Positions 1 through 11,751 of a stretch of DNA of 64,000 bases are shown one piece after another; position 1 is the first letter of the stretch, and every line of letters starts with the position of its first letter. The translations under genes were made by a program, and so were the position numbers. Under the pieces are notes generated by a model. That model saw nothing but the letters and a program-made list of their open reading frames with translations, was not told the origin of the DNA and made no database searches. Origin of the DNA: Photobacterium sp. DA100 (GTDB taxonomy: Bacteria; Pseudomonadota; Gammaproteobacteria; Enterobacterales; Vibrionaceae); the NCBI RefSeq assembly GCF_029223585.1, contig NZ_CP119423.1, positions 3,658,001-3,722,000 on the forward strand, in the 5' to 3' direction.

Positions 1-398
<398 letters not shown>

Positions 399-425
399 CT
401 AATAAATCTTGGTAGATACCGAGGC

Positions 426-3400
426 TTATTCGTCTTCCAGCTCGATGTTGATACCCAACGAGCGGATTTCTTTCAACAATACGTTGAACGATTCCGGCAT
501 ACCAGGTTCCATACGATGGTCGCCATCGACGATGTTCTTGTACATCTTCGTACGGCCGTTAACGTCATCCGACTTAACAGTTAGCATTTCCTGTAGGGTG
601 TATGCGGCACCATATGCTTCTAGTGCCCACACTTCCATCTCACCGAAACGCTGACCACCGAACTGAGCTTTACCACCCAGCGGCTGCTGAGTAACAAGGC
701 TGTAAGAACCGGTAGAACGGGCATGCATCTTGTCATCAACCAAGTGGTTCAGTTTCAGCATGTACATGTAACCAACGGTTACAGGACGCTCAAACTTGTC
801 ACCAGTACGGCCGTCAAACAGAGTCAGCTGACCAGACTCTGGCAGATCACCCAATTTCAGAAGCTCTTTGATAGAGGATTCTGGCGCACCGTCGAAGACA
901 GGTGTCGCGATTGGAAGACCTTTACGCAGGTTCTGAACCAGAGTGCGTACTTCGTCGTCACTTAGGGCGGCAATGTCTACTTTCTGGCGCGTGTCGCCCA
1001 GATCGTACACTTTCTGCAGGAAGTTACGGAACTGATGTAGTTCCTGCTGCTGCTTAAGCATCTCGTTGATCTTGTCACCGATACCTTTCGCTGCAAGACC
1101 CAAGTGAGTCTCCAGGATCTGACCGATGTTCATACGAGACGGTACACCCAGCGGGTTAAGTACGATGTCTACTGTCTGACCTTTTTCGTCGTACGGCATA
1201 TCTTCAACAGGACAAATCTTCGAGATTACACCCTTGTTACCGTGACGACCCGCCATCTTATCACCAGGCTGAATACGACGCTTAACAGCTAGGTATACCT
1301 TAACAATCTTAAGGACACCTGGCGCTAGGTCATCACCCTGAGTGATCTTACGGCGCTTGGTTTCAAATTTCTTATCGAACTCAGCTTTCAGCTCGTCGTA
1401 CTGCTCGGCTAGCTGCTCAAGCTGATTCTGCTGTGCTTCGTCATCAAGAGTCTGCGCGAACAGCTTCTCGCGGTCCATCGAAGCCAGTTTGTCTTCGCTG
1501 TAACCCGCGGCAAGAAGAAGCGTGCGAACACGTGCAAGAAGACCACCCTCAAGGATCTGGAATTCTTCAGTGATGTCTTTCTTCGCTTCTTTCAGCTGCA
1601 TCTCTTCGATTTCTAGCGCACGCTTGTCTTTCTCAACGCCGTCGCGGGTAAATACCTGAACGTCGATGATAGTACCAGACACAGAGTTAGGTACGCGTAG
1701 AGAAGAGTCTTTCACGTCAGACGCTTTCTCACCGAAGATAGCACGTAGTAGCTTCTCTTCAGGAGTCAACTGAGTTTCACCCTTAGGTGTCACCTTACCA
1801 ACTAGGATGTCGCCACCCTTAACTTCAGCACCGATGTAAACGATACCTGACTCATCCAGCTTAGATAGCGCTGCTTCACCCACGTTAGGGATATCAGCAG
1901 TGATTTCTTCCGCACCAAGCTTAGTATCACGCGCCACACAAGATAGCTCTTGGATGTGGATTGTTGTCAGGCGGTCTTCCTGTACAACACGCTCAGAAAC
2001 AAGGATGGAGTCCTCGAAGTTGTAACCGTTCCAAGGCATGAACGCGATACGCATGTTCTGGCCTAGAGCTAGTTCACCAAGGTCTGTTGAAGGACCGTCG
2101 GCTAGCACGTCACCACGAGCCACAGGCTCGCCCGGCATCACGGTTGGACGCTGGTTGATACATGTGTTCTGGTTAGAACGGGTGTACTTGGTCAGGTTGT
2201 AGATGTCGATACCTGCTTCGCCTGGTACCAACTCGTCTTCGTTAACCTTGATAACGATACGAGAGGCATCCACAGACTGAACAGTACCGCCACGCTTAGC
2301 AACAGCCGTAACACCTGAGTCAACCGCTACGTTACGCTCGATACCTGTACCTACTAGCGGCTTGTCAGCACGTAGAGTAGGAACTGCCTGACGCTGCATG
2401 TTCGCACCCATAAGGGCACGGTTAGCATCATCGTGCTCTAGGAATGGGATCAGCGATGCTGCCACCGATACAACCTGGTTGGTTGCAACGTCCATGTACT
2501 GAACATGGTCGCGAGGGTGCAGACCTGATTCACCTTTCTGGCGGGCAGTAATCAGTTCGTCAGCGAATGAGCCGTCTTCATTCAGTGCGGCGTTCGCCTG
2601 AGCGATAACATATTGGCCTTCTTCGATAGCTGATAGGTAGTCGATTTCTTCGGTTACCTTGCCATCGATCACTTTACGGTATGGAGTTTCCAAGAAACCG
2701 TAAGGGTTACACTGAGCAAACGCTGACAGTGAGTTAATCAGACCGATGTTTGGACCTTCCGGCGTTTCGATCGGACATAGACGACCGTAGTGGGTCGCGT
2801 GTACGTCTCGAACCTCGAAGCCAGCACGTTCACGAGTCAGACCACCTGGACCAAGCGCCGAGATACGACGTTTGTGAGTAACTTCTGACAGTGGGTTGTT
2901 CTGGTCCATAAACTGAGACAGCTGAGAAGAGCCAAAGAACTCTTTCACTGCCGCAGAAATTGGCTTGGCATTGATTAGGTCTTGAGGCATCACTGCGTCT
3001 AGATCGCCAAGGCTTAGGCGCTCTTTCACAGCACGCTCAACACGTACCAGACCAACTCGGAATTGGTTTTCAGCCATTTCGCCTACAGAACGAATACGAC
3101 GGTTACCAAGGTGGTCGATATCATCAACTTCACCTTTACCGTTACGGATATCGATCAGACGACGCATTACATCGATGATGTCAGCGTGGTCTAGGGTACC
3201 CGCACCTGTAGACTCTTCACGACCTAGCGAGCTGTTGAACTTCATACGGCCCACAGCAGATAGATCGTAACGCTCTTCAGTGAAGAACAGGCTTTCGAAA
3301 AGCTGCTCTGCTGCTTCGCGTGTTGGTGGCTCGCCCGGGCGCATCATACGGTAGATTTCTACCAGTGCACTTAGACGGTCGGTCGTGCTGTCGACACGGA

Positions 3401-4451
3401 TAGTGTCAGACATATACGGACCGTAATCTAGATCGTTCGTAAACAGAACTTCTAGAGATTTGTAACCTGCCTGAGATAGCAGAGCTAGAGTTTCCAGGCT
3501 TAGTTCCTGGTTAGCTGCTGCGATCAACTCGCCGGTTTCCTCGTTCACGTAATCACGTGATGCGATTTTACCTACGATGTATTCAACAGGGACTTCGATG
3601 TGGTCAACACCGTCTTTACCTAGCTGGCGGATATGGCGAGCGGTAATACGGCGGCCTTGCTCAACGTAAACCTTGCCATTGGCTTCGATATCGAAGCTGG
3701 CAGTTTCACCGCGTAGACGCTCAGGCACCAGTTCCATCACAAGAGACTTACCCTGTACTTCGAAGTTTACTTTCTCGAAGAACATGTCAAGGATCTGCTC
3801 GGTGGTGTAGCCTAGCGCACGCAGGATGATTGAAGCAGGAAGCTTACGACGACGGTCGATACGTACAAATACGTTATCCTTAGGATCAAATTCGAAATCC
3901 AACCATGAACCACGGTATGGGATTACGCGTGCGTTATAAAGCACTTTACCTGAGGAGTGGGTCTTACCCTTATCGCTGTCGAAGAAAACACCCGGGCTAC
4001 GATGTAGCTGGGATACGATAACCCTCTCGGTACCGTTAATAACGAATGTACCGTTATCTGTCATGAGCGGAATTTCGCCCATGTAAACTTCTTGTTCTTT
4101 AATGTCTTTGACTGTGCCAGCTGGCGCGTCTTTATCGTACATGACAAGACGAAGCTTCACACGAAGTGGTGCAGAGTATGTTACGCCACGAATCTGACAT
4201 TCTTTAACATCGAAGACCGGCTCACCGAGACGATAGCTAACGTATTGCAGCTCGGAATTGCCGTTATAGCTCTGAATTGGAAAAACAGAACGAAAGGCAG
4301 CTTCTAGACCGTAATGCCCTTCTGGATCCTGCTCGATGAACTTTTTAAAAGACTCAAGCTGGATCGACAGCAAGTATGGTACATCCAAAACTTGTGGACG
4401 CTTACCAAAATCCTTACGGATACGCTTTTTCTCGGTATAAGAGTAAACCAT
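426..4451 (-). CDS. rpoB: DNA-directed RNA polymerase subunit beta
   Basis: Full-length beta subunit, 1341 residues against 1342 in E. coli, beginning [18 protein letters not shown] and ending INIELEDE. It forms the catalytic core with beta'. The rifampicin pocket at about residues 505-540 reads [17 protein letters not shown] then [13 protein letters not shown], which is the wild-type pattern at the usual resistance positions (D516, H526 and S531 in E. coli numbering). The [12 protein letters not shown] segment and the C-terminal clamp segment [20 protein letters not shown] are intact. It lies 223 bp after rplL, with an attenuator-like hairpin in the gap, and is followed by rpoC. Confidence 0.99.
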   Translation of the reverse strand: MVYSYTEKKRIRKDFGKRPQVLDVPYLLSIQLESFKKFIEQDPEGHYGLEAAFRSVFPIQSYNGNSELQYVSYRLGEPVFDVKECQIRGVTYSAPLRVKLRLVMYDKDAPAGTVKDIKEQEVYMGEIPLMTDNGTFVINGTERVIVSQLHRSPGVFFDSDKGKTHSSGKVLYNARVIPYRGSWLDFEFDPKDNVFVRIDRRRKLPASIILRALGYTTEQILDMFFEKVNFEVQGKSLVMELVPERLRGETASFDIEANGKVYVEQGRRITARHIRQLGKDGVDHIEVPVEYIVGKIASRDYVNEETGELIAAANQELSLETLALLSQAGYKSLEVLFTNDLDYGPYMSDTIRVDSTTDRLSALVEIYRMMRPGEPPTREAAEQLFESLFFTEERYDLSAVGRMKFNSSLGREESTGAGTLDHADIIDVMRRLIDIRNGKGEVDDIDHLGNRRIRSVGEMAENQFRVGLVRVERAVKERLSLGDLDAVMPQDLINAKPISAAVKEFFGSSQLSQFMDQNNPLSEVTHKRRISALGPGGLTRERAGFEVRDVHATHYGRLCPIETPEGPNIGLINSLSAFAQCNPYGFLETPYRKVIDGKVTEEIDYLSAIEEGQYVIAQANAALNEDGSFADELITARQKGESGLHPRDHVQYMDVATNQVVSVAASLIPFLEHDDANRALMGANMQRQAVPTLRADKPLVGTGIERNVAVDSGVTAVAKRGGTVQSVDASRIVIKVNEDELVPGEAGIDIYNLTKYTRSNQNTCINQRPTVMPGEPVARGDVLADGPSTDLGELALGQNMRIAFMPWNGYNFEDSILVSERVVQEDRLTTIHIQELSCVARDTKLGAEEITADIPNVGEAALSKLDESGIVYIGAEVKGGDILVGKVTPKGETQLTPEEKLLRAIFGEKASDVKDSSLRVPNSVSGTIIDVQVFTRDGVEKDKRALEIEEMQLKEAKKDITEEFQILEGGLLARVRTLLLAAGYSEDKLASMDREKLFAQTLDDEAQQNQLEQLAEQYDELKAEFDKKFETKRRKITQGDDLAPGVLKIVKVYLAVKRRIQPGDKMAGRHGNKGVISKICPVEDMPYDEKGQTVDIVLNPLGVPSRMNIGQILETHLGLAAKGIGDKINEMLKQQQELHQFRNFLQKVYDLGDTRQKVDIAALSDDEVRTLVQNLRKGLPIATPVFDGAPESSIKELLKLGDLPESGQLTLFDGRTGDKFERPVTVGYMYMLKLNHLVDDKMHARSTGSYSLVTQQPLGGKAQFGGQRFGEMEVWALEAYGAAYTLQEMLTVKSDDVNGRTKMYKNIVDGDHRMEPGMPESFNVLLKEIRSLGINIELEDE

Positions 4452-4609
4452 AGGTTCCTCAGATCGCTGATAAGTGATCCAAACTGCTCAAAACGAGGAG
4501 CAGTGACTAATAACACTGTTTATTGTAGGAACAGTTCTGGGAAACAGGACTGCTTTTTGCATGGACAGTGATCGCAAAACAATGTGAAAACACCACTACC
4601 CTACAGCGC

Positions 4610-4640
4610 AAAAAGGCCGGTGGCTTTTTAGCCACCAGCC
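4610..4640 (-). terminator. rplL-rpoB attenuator hairpin
   Basis: The gap between rplL and rpoB holds a strong hairpin (4615-4640 on plus). On the minus strand it reads GGCTGGTGGCT, loop, AGCCACCGGCC and then TTTTT, so it has the form of an intrinsic terminator. In E. coli the same gap carries a partial terminator that cuts rpoBC expression relative to the L7/L12 gene, plus an RNase III site. The position and structure suggest the same role here. Confidence 0.8.
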
Positions 4641-4674
4641 ATTAGCCAATTAAGGCTAAGAAATTAAGTAATTA

Positions 4675-5040
4675 TTACTTAACTTCAACAGAAGCACCAG
4701 CTTCTTCTAGCTGAGCTTTAAGAGCTTCAGCTTCAGCCTTGTCAACACCTTCTTTCAGAGGTGCTGGAGCGCCGTCTACTAGAGCTTTAGCTTCTTTAAG
4801 ACCTAGGCCAGTTGCGCCACGTACTGCTTTGATTACAGCAACTTTGTTTGCGCCAGCGCCAGTTAGGATTACGTCGAATTCAGTCTGCTCTTCAGCTGCT
4901 TCTGCAGCTGCGCCGCCCGCTACTACTGCTGCTGCAGCTGTAACGCCGAATTTCTCTTCCATAGCTTCGATTAGCTCAACAACCTGCATTACAGACATTT
5001 CTGCAACTGCGTCTAGGATTTGCTCGTTAGTGATAGACAT
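4675..5040 (-). CDS. rplL: 50S ribosomal protein L7/L12
   Basis: 121 residues, the same length as E. coli L7/L12. It is the multimeric stalk protein that recruits translation factors. An N-terminal dimerisation segment (to about residue 35) is followed by an Ala/Gly-rich hinge (about 36-52) and the globular C-terminal domain with the conserved KVAVIKAVR and [15 protein letters not shown] segments. The gene lies 61 bp after rplJ in one operon. The hairpin downstream probably lets most transcripts stop before rpoB, matching the high stalk copy number. Confidence 0.98.
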   Translation of the reverse strand: MSITNEQILDAVAEMSVMQVVELIEAMEEKFGVTAAAAVVAGGAAAEAAEEQTEFDVILTGAGANKVAVIKAVRGATGLGLKEAKALVDGAPAPLKEGVDKAEAEALKAQLEEAGASVEVK

Positions 5041-5101
5041 AACAATTCTCTTTTAAAGTCAACAATTAGTTTAAATAGCAACCAGATTAAAGCAAGGCCA
5101 A

Positions 5102-5596
5102 TTAAGCCGCTGCTTCTTCTTTCTGATCGCGAACAGCTGCGATAGTACGTACCAGCTTGCCAGCAGACGCTTCTTTCATGCACATCATTAGGCGTGCAAT
5201 CGCTTCGTCGTATGTTGGTAGAGTCGCTAGTACTTCAACGTCAGCAACAGCGCCTTCGAATGCAGCCGCTTTGATCTCGAAATCTTTGTTCTCTTTAGCG
5301 AAGTCTTTGAAAAGACGCGCTGCAGCACCTGGGTGCTCATTAGAGAAACCGATCAGTGTAGGACCTACGAAAGTCTCAGTAAGACATTCGAAATCAGTAC
5401 CTTCCACTGCACGACGAGCTAGTGTGTTACGAACAACTTTCAGGTAAACGCCGTTTTCACGAGCTAGTTTACGTAGAGAAGTCATCGCACCCACAGCAAC
5501 GCCACGAGAGTCAGCAACAACTGCAGACAGGGCACCATTGGCAGCTTCGTTGACTTCAGCAACAATTGCTTTTTTGTCTTGAAGATTCAATGCCAT
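5102..5596 (-). CDS. rplJ: 50S ribosomal protein L10
   Basis: 164 residues (165 in E. coli). It is the stalk base protein that binds 23S rRNA and L12 dimers. The open frame extends 37 codons further upstream, but the conserved start is [15 protein letters not shown] at 5596, which has a CAGGAGC ribosome site. The extension falls in the regulatory leader. In E. coli the L10-L12 complex binds that leader and represses translation. Here the long leader after the promoter near 5850 fits the same control, though no binding motif was proven. Confidence 0.97.
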   Translation of the reverse strand: MALNLQDKKAIVAEVNEAANGALSAVVADSRGVAVGAMTSLRKLARENGVYLKVVRNTLARRAVEGTDFECLTETFVGPTLIGFSNEHPGAAARLFKDFAKENKDFEIKAAAFEGAVADVEVLATLPTYDEAIARLMMCMKEASAGKLVRTIAAVRDQKEEAAA

Positions 5597-5851
5597 TGGA
5601 TTTGCTCCTGGATTAAGCCGGGTTCCCCCGGACATTACACCACTCACTGCCGGTATGGCAGGAGAGTTTTTACGGCGCAGATCCAAGAAAGATATTACAT
5701 CAATCATGTTCTGGCACCGTCTACGTAGGTAATATTAAGTCAGCTCTGAGAGTTGACGCCTACGGTCTTTGACGAAGGCTGCTACCGAGGCAACAGCCTT
5801 AGCCACGAATTCGGAAGCGGCAAATTATACACTAATTTGCCGTTTCTGCAA
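5597..5851 (-). promoter_or_regulatory. rplJ promoter and L10 leader
   Basis: On the minus strand a -35 TTGCAG (5846-5851) and a -10 TATAAT (5824-5829) are 16 bp apart, partly next to the rplA stop. The resulting leader of roughly 220 nt before rplJ is GC-rich with several inverted repeats, as expected for the autoregulatory L10 leader. The promoter is read directly; the leader function is inferred from E. coli. Confidence 0.75.
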
Positions 5852-5852
5852 A

Positions 5853-6557
5853 TTACTGTGCGTTAGTTTCCAGAGTATTCTGGTCTAGCGCTACACCTGC
5901 ACCCATAGTGGTAGAGATGCTAACTTTCTTGATGAAAGTACCTTTAGCTGAAGAAGGCTTCGCTTTCTTCAGAGCAACTAGAAGAGACTCTAGGTTCTCT
6001 TTTAGTTGAGCAGCGTCGAAGTCCACTTTACCGATAGTAGTGTGGATGATGCCGTTCTTGTCGTTACGGTAACGAACCTGACCAGCTTTAGCGTTCTTAA
6101 CAGCTTCAGCAACGTTAGGAGTTACAGTACCAACTTTAGGGTTTGGCATTAGACCGCGTGGACCAAGAATAGTACCAAGCTGACCTACAACGCGCATTGC
6201 ATCTGGAGATGCGATAACTACGTCGAAGTTCATCTCGCCTTTCTTAACCTGAGCAGCTAGTTCTTCCATACCCACTAGGTCAGCGCCAGCTTCTTTAGCA
6301 GCTTCAGCGTTTGCACCCTGAGTGAATACCGCTACGCGGATTTCACGGCCAGTACCGTGTGGTAGTACAGTTGCACCACGAACGTTCTGGTCAGATTTAC
6401 GTGCATCGATACCTAGGTTAACAGCAACGTCAACGCTTTCAGTAAATTTAGCAGTAGCTAGTTCTTTAAGAAGAGCAACAGCTTCGTTGATGTCGTACTC
6501 GCGGTTAACATCAACTTTCTCGCGGATTACGCGCATACGTTTAGTAAGTTTTGCCAT
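5853..6557 (-). CDS. rplA: 50S ribosomal protein L1
   Basis: 234 residues, as in E. coli. It forms the L1 stalk next to the E site on 23S rRNA and is also a translational repressor of its own rplKA mRNA. The sequence starts [15 protein letters not shown] and contains the signature GRIVLPHGTG-like segment (here [16 protein letters not shown]) and the [11 protein letters not shown] loop. It lies 4 bp after rplK, so the two are translationally coupled. Confidence 0.98.
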   Translation of the reverse strand: MAKLTKRMRVIREKVDVNREYDINEAVALLKELATAKFTESVDVAVNLGIDARKSDQNVRGATVLPHGTGREIRVAVFTQGANAEAAKEAGADLVGMEELAAQVKKGEMNFDVVIASPDAMRVVGQLGTILGPRGLMPNPKVGTVTPNVAEAVKNAKAGQVRYRNDKNGIIHTTIGKVDFDAAQLKENLESLLVALKKAKPSSAKGTFIKKVSISTTMGAGVALDQNTLETNAQ

Positions 6558-6561
6558 TGTC

Positions 6562-6990
6562 TTAACCCTCTACCACTAGACCCATTGAACGAGCAGTACC
6601 AGCAATCGAACGCTTCATAGCTTCGATGTCAGCACCAGTCATGTCCGCAGCTTTAGTTTCTGCGATCTCTTGGATCTGAGCGTCAGTTACAGTACCAACT
6701 TTCTCAGTGTTCGGACGGCCAGAACCAGACTTAACGCCAGCAGCTTTCTTAAGAAGAACAGCAGCAGGTGGAGTCTTAGTGATGAACGTGAAAGAACGAT
6801 CGTTGTATACTGTGATAACAACTGGAGTCGGTAGACCTTTCTCGATTGAGTCAGTCTTAGCGTTGAACGCTTTACAGAATTCCATGATGTTCACACCGTG
6901 CTGACCTAGTGCAGGACCAACCGGTGGACTTGGGTTTGCCATACCAGCTGCAACTTGCAGCTTGATGTAAGCTTCTACTTTTTTAGCCAT
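6562..6990 (-). CDS. rplK: 50S ribosomal protein L11
   Basis: 142 residues. It binds the GTPase centre of 23S rRNA with L10/L12 and is needed for RelA activation. The proline-rich N-terminal domain [20 protein letters not shown] (about 20-39) and the C-terminal rRNA-binding domain with GSGRPN and VGTVT are present. It heads the rplKA pair behind its own strong promoter in the nusG-rplK gap. Confidence 0.98.
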   Translation of the reverse strand: MAKKVEAYIKLQVAAGMANPSPPVGPALGQHGVNIMEFCKAFNAKTDSIEKGLPTPVVITVYNDRSFTFITKTPPAAVLLKKAAGVKSGSGRPNTEKVGTVTDAQIQEIAETKAADMTGADIEAMKRSIAGTARSMGLVVEG

Positions 6991-7064
6991 TGCTATTTAC
7001 CTTAATTTGGGTTCAAACGTCCACTCTCTAGAAGTAGACTCCCCGTCTAACGAAAGGGCGCGAA

Positions 7065-7093
7065 ATTATAGTCCAATTTCACGCCCCTGACAA
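7065..7093 (-). promoter_or_regulatory. rplK promoter
   Basis: On the minus strand TTGTCA (7088-7093) and TATAAT (7065-7070) are separated by 17 bp, a near-consensus sigma70 promoter between nusG and rplK. It separates the L11 operon from the secE-nusG transcript. The leader between it and rplK is where L1 would be expected to bind its mRNA. Confidence 0.85.
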
Positions 7094-7114
7094 CTAAAAC
7101 TGATTATTTAATGA

Positions 7115-7660
7115 TCAGCTTTTTTCTACCTGGCCAAACTCCAGTTCAACAGGAGTAGCGCGGCCAAAAATAGATACAGATACCTTCAGGCGGCTCTTGT
7201 CGTAATCGACTTCTTCCACCACACCGTTGAAGTCTGCAAACGGGCCATCAGTAACACGGACCACTTCACCTGGCTCAAACACAGTCTTATGAACCGGCGA
7301 TTCGCTCGCCTTCTCAAGACGGTTAAGAATAGCATCTGCCTCTTTATCAGAGATCGGAGCCGGACGGTCAGAAGTACCGCCGATGAACCCCATTACACGA
7401 GGGATACTACGTACCAGATGCCATGTCTCATCGTTCATCACCATCTGTACAAGCACATAGCCAGGGAAGAACTTACGTTCGCTCTTACGGCGCTGACCAG
7501 CACGCACTTCTACAACTTCTTCAGTCGGGACAAGCACTTCTTCGAAGTACTCTTCCATGCCGTGCATTTTAATATGCTCACGTAGGGATTGTGCTACACG
7601 ACCTTCAAAACCAGAGAAGGCCTGTACAACATACCATCGTTTTTTTGGAGCTTCGCTCAT
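7115..7660 (-). CDS. nusG: Transcription termination/antitermination factor NusG
   Basis: 181 residues, the same as E. coli. It binds the RNA polymerase clamp and links it to Rho or to ribosomal S10. The N-terminal NGN domain ([12 protein letters not shown] through about residue 110) is followed by a C-terminal KOW domain with the [16 protein letters not shown] motif (about 129-144). It lies 11 bp after secE, the usual secE-nusG pair. It is also a component of rrn antitermination, relevant to the boxA sites in the rRNA operons here. Confidence 0.98.
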   Translation of the reverse strand: MSEAPKKRWYVVQAFSGFEGRVAQSLREHIKMHGMEEYFEEVLVPTEEVVEVRAGQRRKSERKFFPGYVLVQMVMNDETWHLVRSIPRVMGFIGGTSDRPAPISDKEADAILNRLEKASESPVHKTVFEPGEVVRVTDGPFADFNGVVEEVDYDKSRLKVSVSIFGRATPVELEFGQVEKS

Positions 7661-7671
7661 GAACTCTTACC

Positions 7672-8049
7672 TCACACACCGGTAACTAGGCGGACTAGAC
7701 GGACCATGATGCCGTCGATGCCCCACAAGGCTAACGCCATAATGACAGTGACAGCTAAAACGATAAAGGTTGTCTGCGTAGCTTCCTGACGAGTAGGCCA
7801 TACTACCTTGCGGACTTCCATGCGCGATTCGCGGGCAAACGCAATCGCGGTTTTACCTTTTGCTGTAAGTGCGGCAATACCACCCGCTGCTGCCACAAGG
7901 ACAACAACCGCAGCAGCGCGTAGCACTACAGAAACATCACTGTACAGGTAATTACCAACCACAGCGGCAGCTAGCAGAGCAAATACAGCGACCCACTTAA
8001 GGCCGTCCATACCGCCAGAGCTGCTTTGGTTTTCGGCATTCGCTTTCAT
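7672..8049 (-). CDS. secE: Preprotein translocase subunit SecE
   Basis: 125 residues (127 in E. coli), the small subunit of the SecYEG channel. Three hydrophobic segments are visible at about 18-36, 42-61 and 95-115, the three-span form found in gammaproteobacteria. The conserved amphipathic stretch before the last span reads [13 protein letters not shown] (about 79-91). The gene follows tuf by 216 bp after a terminator and precedes nusG. Confidence 0.97.
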   Translation of the reverse strand: MKANAENQSSSGGMDGLKWVAVFALLAAAVVGNYLYSDVSVVLRAAAVVVLVAAAGGIAALTAKGKTAIAFARESRMEVRKVVWPTRQEATQTTFIVLAVTVIMALALWGIDGIMVRLVRLVTGV

Positions 8050-8218
8050 ACAACCAACCTGTAACTAGTCTCAATATAGACGAAAATAACCCCGCATTTG
8101 CGAGGCTAATAATGAAGGAAAGCCCTAAAGCTTTAATTACAAACAAAAAACTTCATCATAATAAAAAGTTTCTCTGCCGGCTTGAGCAAAAAACATGCAA
8201 AACCAAGCAACAGCGCAG

Positions 8219-8246
8219 AAAAAGGGCATCAAATGATGCCCTTTTT
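8219..8246 (-). terminator. Terminator after tuf
   Basis: AAAAAGGGCATC, loop, GATGCCCTTTTT forms an intrinsic terminator symmetrical enough to work on both strands. It ends the tRNA-tuf transcript before secE. Confidence 0.9.
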
Positions 8247-8265
8247 AGTACCTAGTCGTCAAATA

Positions 8266-9450
8266 TTATTCAACGATCTTAGCTACAACACCAGCACCAA
8301 CGGTGCGGCCACCTTCACGGATTGCGAAGCGTAGACCTTCGTCCATCGCGATTGGGCAGATTAGAGTAACAACCATCTTGATGTTGTCGCCAGGCATAAC
8401 CATTTCTACGCCTTCTGGTAGCTCGATAGTACCAGTTACGTCAGTTGTACGGAAGTAGAACTGTGGACGGTAGCCTTTGAAGAATGGCGTGTGACGGCCA
8501 CCTTCGTCTTTAGACAGAACGTATACTTCTGACTCGAAAGTAGTGTGCGGAGTGATAGAACCTGGCTTAGCAAGAACCTGACCACGCTCAACTTCGTCAC
8601 GCTTAGTACCACGTAGAAGAACACCAACGTTCTCACCAGCACGGCCTTCGTCAAGAAGCTTACGGAACATCTCAACACCAGTACAAGTAGTTGTAATGGT
8701 CTCTTTGATACCGATGATTGCTACTTCGTCACCTACAGTGATGATACCCTGCTCAACACGACCAGTTACAACAGTACCACGGCCCTGGATTGAGAATACA
8801 TCTTCGATTGGTAGGATGAACGGCTTGTCGATTGCACGCTCTGGCTCTGGGATGTAGTTGTCTAGAGCTTCAGCTAGTTCGATGATCTTGTCTTCCCACT
8901 CTTTCTCGCCGTTTAGCGCGCCAAGAGCAGAACCCATGATTACAGGGCAGTCGTCACCTGGGAAGTCGTACTCAGATAGAAGCTCACGTACTTCCATCTC
9001 AACTAGCTCTAGAAGCTCTTCGTCATCAACCATGTCACACTTGTTCATGAACACGATGATGTAAGGGATACCAACCTGACGGCCTAGTAGGATGTGCTCA
9101 CGAGTCTGAGGCATTGGGCCGTCAGTTGCAGCAACAACTAGGATACCACCGTCCATCTGCGCAGCACCAGTGATCATGTTTTTAACGTAATCGGCGTGTC
9201 CTGGGCAGTCTACGTGTGCGTAGTGACGAGATGGAGTATCGTACTCTACGTGAGAAGTAGAGATTGTGATACCACGCTCGCGCTCTTCTGGAGCGTTATC
9301 GATAGATGCGAAGTCTTTTGCCTCACCACCGTATACTTTTGCAAGCGTAGTACAGATAGCAGCAGTTAGAGTTGTTTTACCGTGGTCAACGTGGCCGATA
9401 GTACCAACGTTAACGTGCGGTTTAGTACGTTCAAATTTTTCTTTAGACAT
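8266..9450 (-). CDS. tuf: Elongation factor Tu
   Basis: 394 residues. It delivers aminoacyl-tRNA to the ribosome as a GTPase. The motifs GHVDHGKTT (P loop), DCPGHADY (G3) and NKCDMVD (G4) are present, followed by beta-barrel domains 2 and 3. The frame is open 8 codons further upstream, but [16 protein letters not shown] at 9450 is the conserved start. It is the distal gene of a tRNA-tuf operon like thrU-tyrU-glyT-thrT-tufB of E. coli. A second tuf copy, usual in this group, would lie elsewhere. Confidence 0.98.
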   Translation of the reverse strand: MSKEKFERTKPHVNVGTIGHVDHGKTTLTAAICTTLAKVYGGEAKDFASIDNAPEERERGITISTSHVEYDTPSRHYAHVDCPGHADYVKNMITGAAQMDGGILVVAATDGPMPQTREHILLGRQVGIPYIIVFMNKCDMVDDEELLELVEMEVRELLSEYDFPGDDCPVIMGSALGALNGEKEWEDKIIELAEALDNYIPEPERAIDKPFILPIEDVFSIQGRGTVVTGRVEQGIITVGDEVAIIGIKETITTTCTGVEMFRKLLDEGRAGENVGVLLRGTKRDEVERGQVLAKPGSITPHTTFESEVYVLSKDEGGRHTPFFKGYRPQFYFRTTDVTGTIELPEGVEMVMPGDNIKMVVTLICPIAMDEGLRFAIREGGRTVGAGVVAKIVE

Positions 9451-9555
9451 GGATAGTCCCTCTAGGCACGGCATTTGGTGGCATTACGACCACACAACCA
9501 ATCATGGGTTTTGTAGAGTATATATCAAAAGAAAAGAAGTCACTTAGGGAGAGAG

Positions 9556-9631
9556 TGGTGCTGATAGGCGGATTTGAACCGCCGACCTCACCCTTACCAA
9601 GGGTGCGCTCTACCGACTGAGCTATATCAGC
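9556..9631 (-). tRNA. thrT: tRNA-Thr (GGT)
   Basis: A 76-nt cloverleaf with encoded CCA. The acceptor is GCTGATA pairing with TATCAGC, the anticodon loop contains GGT, and the T loop is GTTCGAATC. It is the tRNA nearest tuf, the position of thrT in E. coli. Confidence 0.97.
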
Positions 9632-9643
9632 ACACAAGAAGTG

Positions 9644-9718
<75 letters not shown>

Positions 9719-9758
9719 AAAACTCGTCACTCGTTAAGCTATTCTTTACTTAAGAAAA

Positions 9759-9843
<85 letters not shown>

Positions 9844-9879
9844 AGAATTTTTTTGCACTTTCACTCATCTAGGAGAAAG

Positions 9880-9955
<76 letters not shown>

Positions 9956-9968
9956 GTAAGTGCTGCGC

Positions 9969-9997
9969 ATTCTAGAGAACTATCCCCAGCCTTGCAA
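9969..9997 (-). promoter_or_regulatory. Promoter of the tRNA-tuf operon
   Basis: On the minus strand -35 TTGCAA (9992-9997) and -10 TAGAAT (9969-9974) are 17 bp apart. The upstream side is A/T-rich with runs of A and T (10000-10020), which could act as an UP element. A GC-rich segment follows the -10 box, typical of stringently controlled stable-RNA promoters. Confidence 0.85.
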
Positions 9998-10051
9998 TAC
10001 CTTTTTTTCGATTTTTTCAGATTTCGAACTTTGTTGGTGAAAAATCACCCA

Positions 10052-10789
10052 CTACCGACATTTTGCATACAAAGCAAGGCCTTCCAGCACCAAGTCAGAG
10101 CGATGGTAGAAGTCTTTACCCCAATGCTGAGGCAGGTGTCGAACCCCACCCCCGCACAGGATCACCTTGGGTTCGATTTTCAGTCGCTCTCTGGCCTGAG
10201 TCAGGCCGTATTCAATCAACCCCACCAGCGCAGCACGGCAACCGTTTTTCAACCCGTCGGCGGTATTATCGGCAAATGTCAGGGTATCGCTGTGCTCCCG
10301 GTCAGCGAACACCTTGGTGGTATTCTCCAACACCGACTTCATCATTAGTTGGTAGCCAGGGGCAATCCAACCGCCAAGGTGCTTGCCTTCTTCCGTCATC
10401 ACATCAAACGTCAGCGCAGTGCCAATATCAACAATAACAGTTGGCGCTTTGAATTCCTGGCGGATCGCCACCAGCGTCAGCCAGCGGTCGACACCTAGAT
10501 ACTGGTACTCGCTGTACGCATTTTTGACCCCAAAATCTTTTTTCAGCGTCTTTACCTGCATCACGGGGATATTGGCTAACTGTGAGATACGTTGAATGGA
10601 GTTATCAATTTCTACCGGCCCGACGCTTGCGAAAACGATTCTGGTGACTCCATTCTCCAGTAAGGGCTCCAAGACCATTTCCAATTTGCGACTTGGGTAA
10701 CGCCCCAGTAGCGTAAAATGACCATCGTCAAACAGTTGGGCAACTTTTACATAGCTGTTGCCCGCTTCAATCAAAATTTGCATCAACAA
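10052..10789 (-). CDS. coaX: Type III pantothenate kinase
   Basis: 245 residues of the ASKHA-fold CoaX family, which phosphorylates pantothenate in the first step of coenzyme A synthesis. Motifs are the N-terminal phosphate loop (IEAGNSYVK, about 7-15), YLGVDRW (about 97-103), DIGTALTFDV (about 121-130) and GGWIAPGYQLM (about 138-148). The first motif has Glu where the family usually has Asp (DxGNS). Translation can start at either of two Met codons, 10789 or 10783. It overlaps the birA end by 7 bp. In E. coli the gene at this place, between birA and thrU, is the unrelated type I kinase coaA, whereas Pseudomonas has coaX there. Confidence 0.9.
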   Translation of the reverse strand: MLMQILIEAGNSYVKVAQLFDDGHFTLLGRYPSRKLEMVLEPLLENGVTRIVFASVGPVEIDNSIQRISQLANIPVMQVKTLKKDFGVKNAYSEYQYLGVDRWLTLVAIRQEFKAPTVIVDIGTALTFDVMTEEGKHLGGWIAPGYQLMMKSVLENTTKVFADREHSDTLTFADNTADGLKNGCRAALVGLIEYGLTQARERLKIEPKVILCGGGVRHLPQHWGKDFYHRSDLVLEGLALYAKCR

Positions 10790-11751
10790 CCTCTAAGGCT
10801 GATTTCACCACCGAGATAAGGGGTAATCCCCTGCTCGGTTTCCAGTAATAACGCTCCCTGGCTATTGATCCCGCGAGCTATCCCTTCCACTACACGGTTA
10901 CCCATCAACAACTTTACGGGGCGGTCCAAAAAGTTATCCAGCCTATTCCAGCGCGACGTAAAACCATCCATCCCGCGTTCTTCATAATCGTTCAAAGCAT
11001 CATGAAGTTGATTAATCAATGCTGCAGCAAGCTTGTTGCGATCCGGCAGGGTGCCACAGGCCTCGCTAAGGTTGGTCCATGACTGCTCAATGGCCAGGCC
11101 TTCTGATTCAGGCATAGCAAGGTTCAACCCCATCCCTATCACCAAATGGGCCGCTTCACCGGCTTGGCCTGACATTTCCACCAAGATGCCCGCAAGCTTG
11201 CGGTCTTGGTAGTAGAGATCATTAGGCCACTTGACTTTGATCCCTTCCGCTCCCAACGATTCAAGCGCTTCGGCTATCGCAACGCCGACCACCAAACTCA
11301 GGCCCATGGCAGCAGCAATACCCGCATCAAGCCGCCAGTACATCGAAAGGTATAGGTTACTGCCAAATGGCGATAACCATTGGCGACCACGCCGCCCACG
11401 CCCGGCCTGCTGGTATTCAGCCAGGCAACATGCCCCCTTGGGCAGAGTACCGACCCGATCCAGCAAGTACTGGTTAGTCGAATCAATCACTGGAATAACC
11501 TCTAAGCTCGGGCACTTTACCTGAGCCAAGATCTTATCGCAATCAAGCAGTTCCAGTTTAGCCGGCAAGCTGTAGCCTTTACCCTGGAGGCGGAAGATAT
11601 CCACTCCCCACGACCGCAATACCTTAATATGTTTACTGACGGCCGCCCGGGAGATCCCAAGAGCTTCCCCCAAGGCTTCCCCGGAGTGAAACTGCCCATC
11701 AGCCAGCTTAGCAATCAGGGCAAGGCGTGTTGCATGCTCTTTCATCCACAA
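10783..11751 (-). CDS. birA: Bifunctional biotin ligase / biotin operon repressor
   Basis: 322 residues (321 in E. coli). It makes biotinyl-AMP, attaches biotin to the acetyl-CoA carboxylase carrier protein and represses bio genes when charged. An N-terminal winged helix (to about residue 65, with [20 protein letters not shown]) precedes the catalytic domain. That domain carries the biotinyl-AMP loop GRGRRGRQW (about 117-125), followed by [20 protein letters not shown]. It overlaps murB by 10 bp and coaX by 7 bp, forming a murB-birA-coaX operon. Confidence 0.97.
   Translation of the reverse strand: MWMKEHATRLALIAKLADGQFHSGEALGEALGISRAAVSKHIKVLRSWGVDIFRLQGKGYSLPAKLELLDCDKILAQVKCPSLEVIPVIDSTNQYLLDRVGTLPKGACCLAEYQQAGRGRRGRQWLSPFGSNLYLSMYWRLDAGIAAAMGLSLVVGVAIAEALESLGAEGIKVKWPNDLYYQDRKLAGILVEMSGQAGEAAHLVIGMGLNLAMPESEGLAIEQSWTNLSEACGTLPDRNKLAAALINQLHDALNDYEERGMDGFTSRWNRLDNFLDRPVKLLMGNRVVEGIARGINSQGALLLETEQGITPYLGGEISLRGC

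Noticed and set aside
5597..5707. N-terminal extension of L10
   Set aside because: The extension lies in the regulatory leader, and the conserved start with a ribosome site is 37 codons later.
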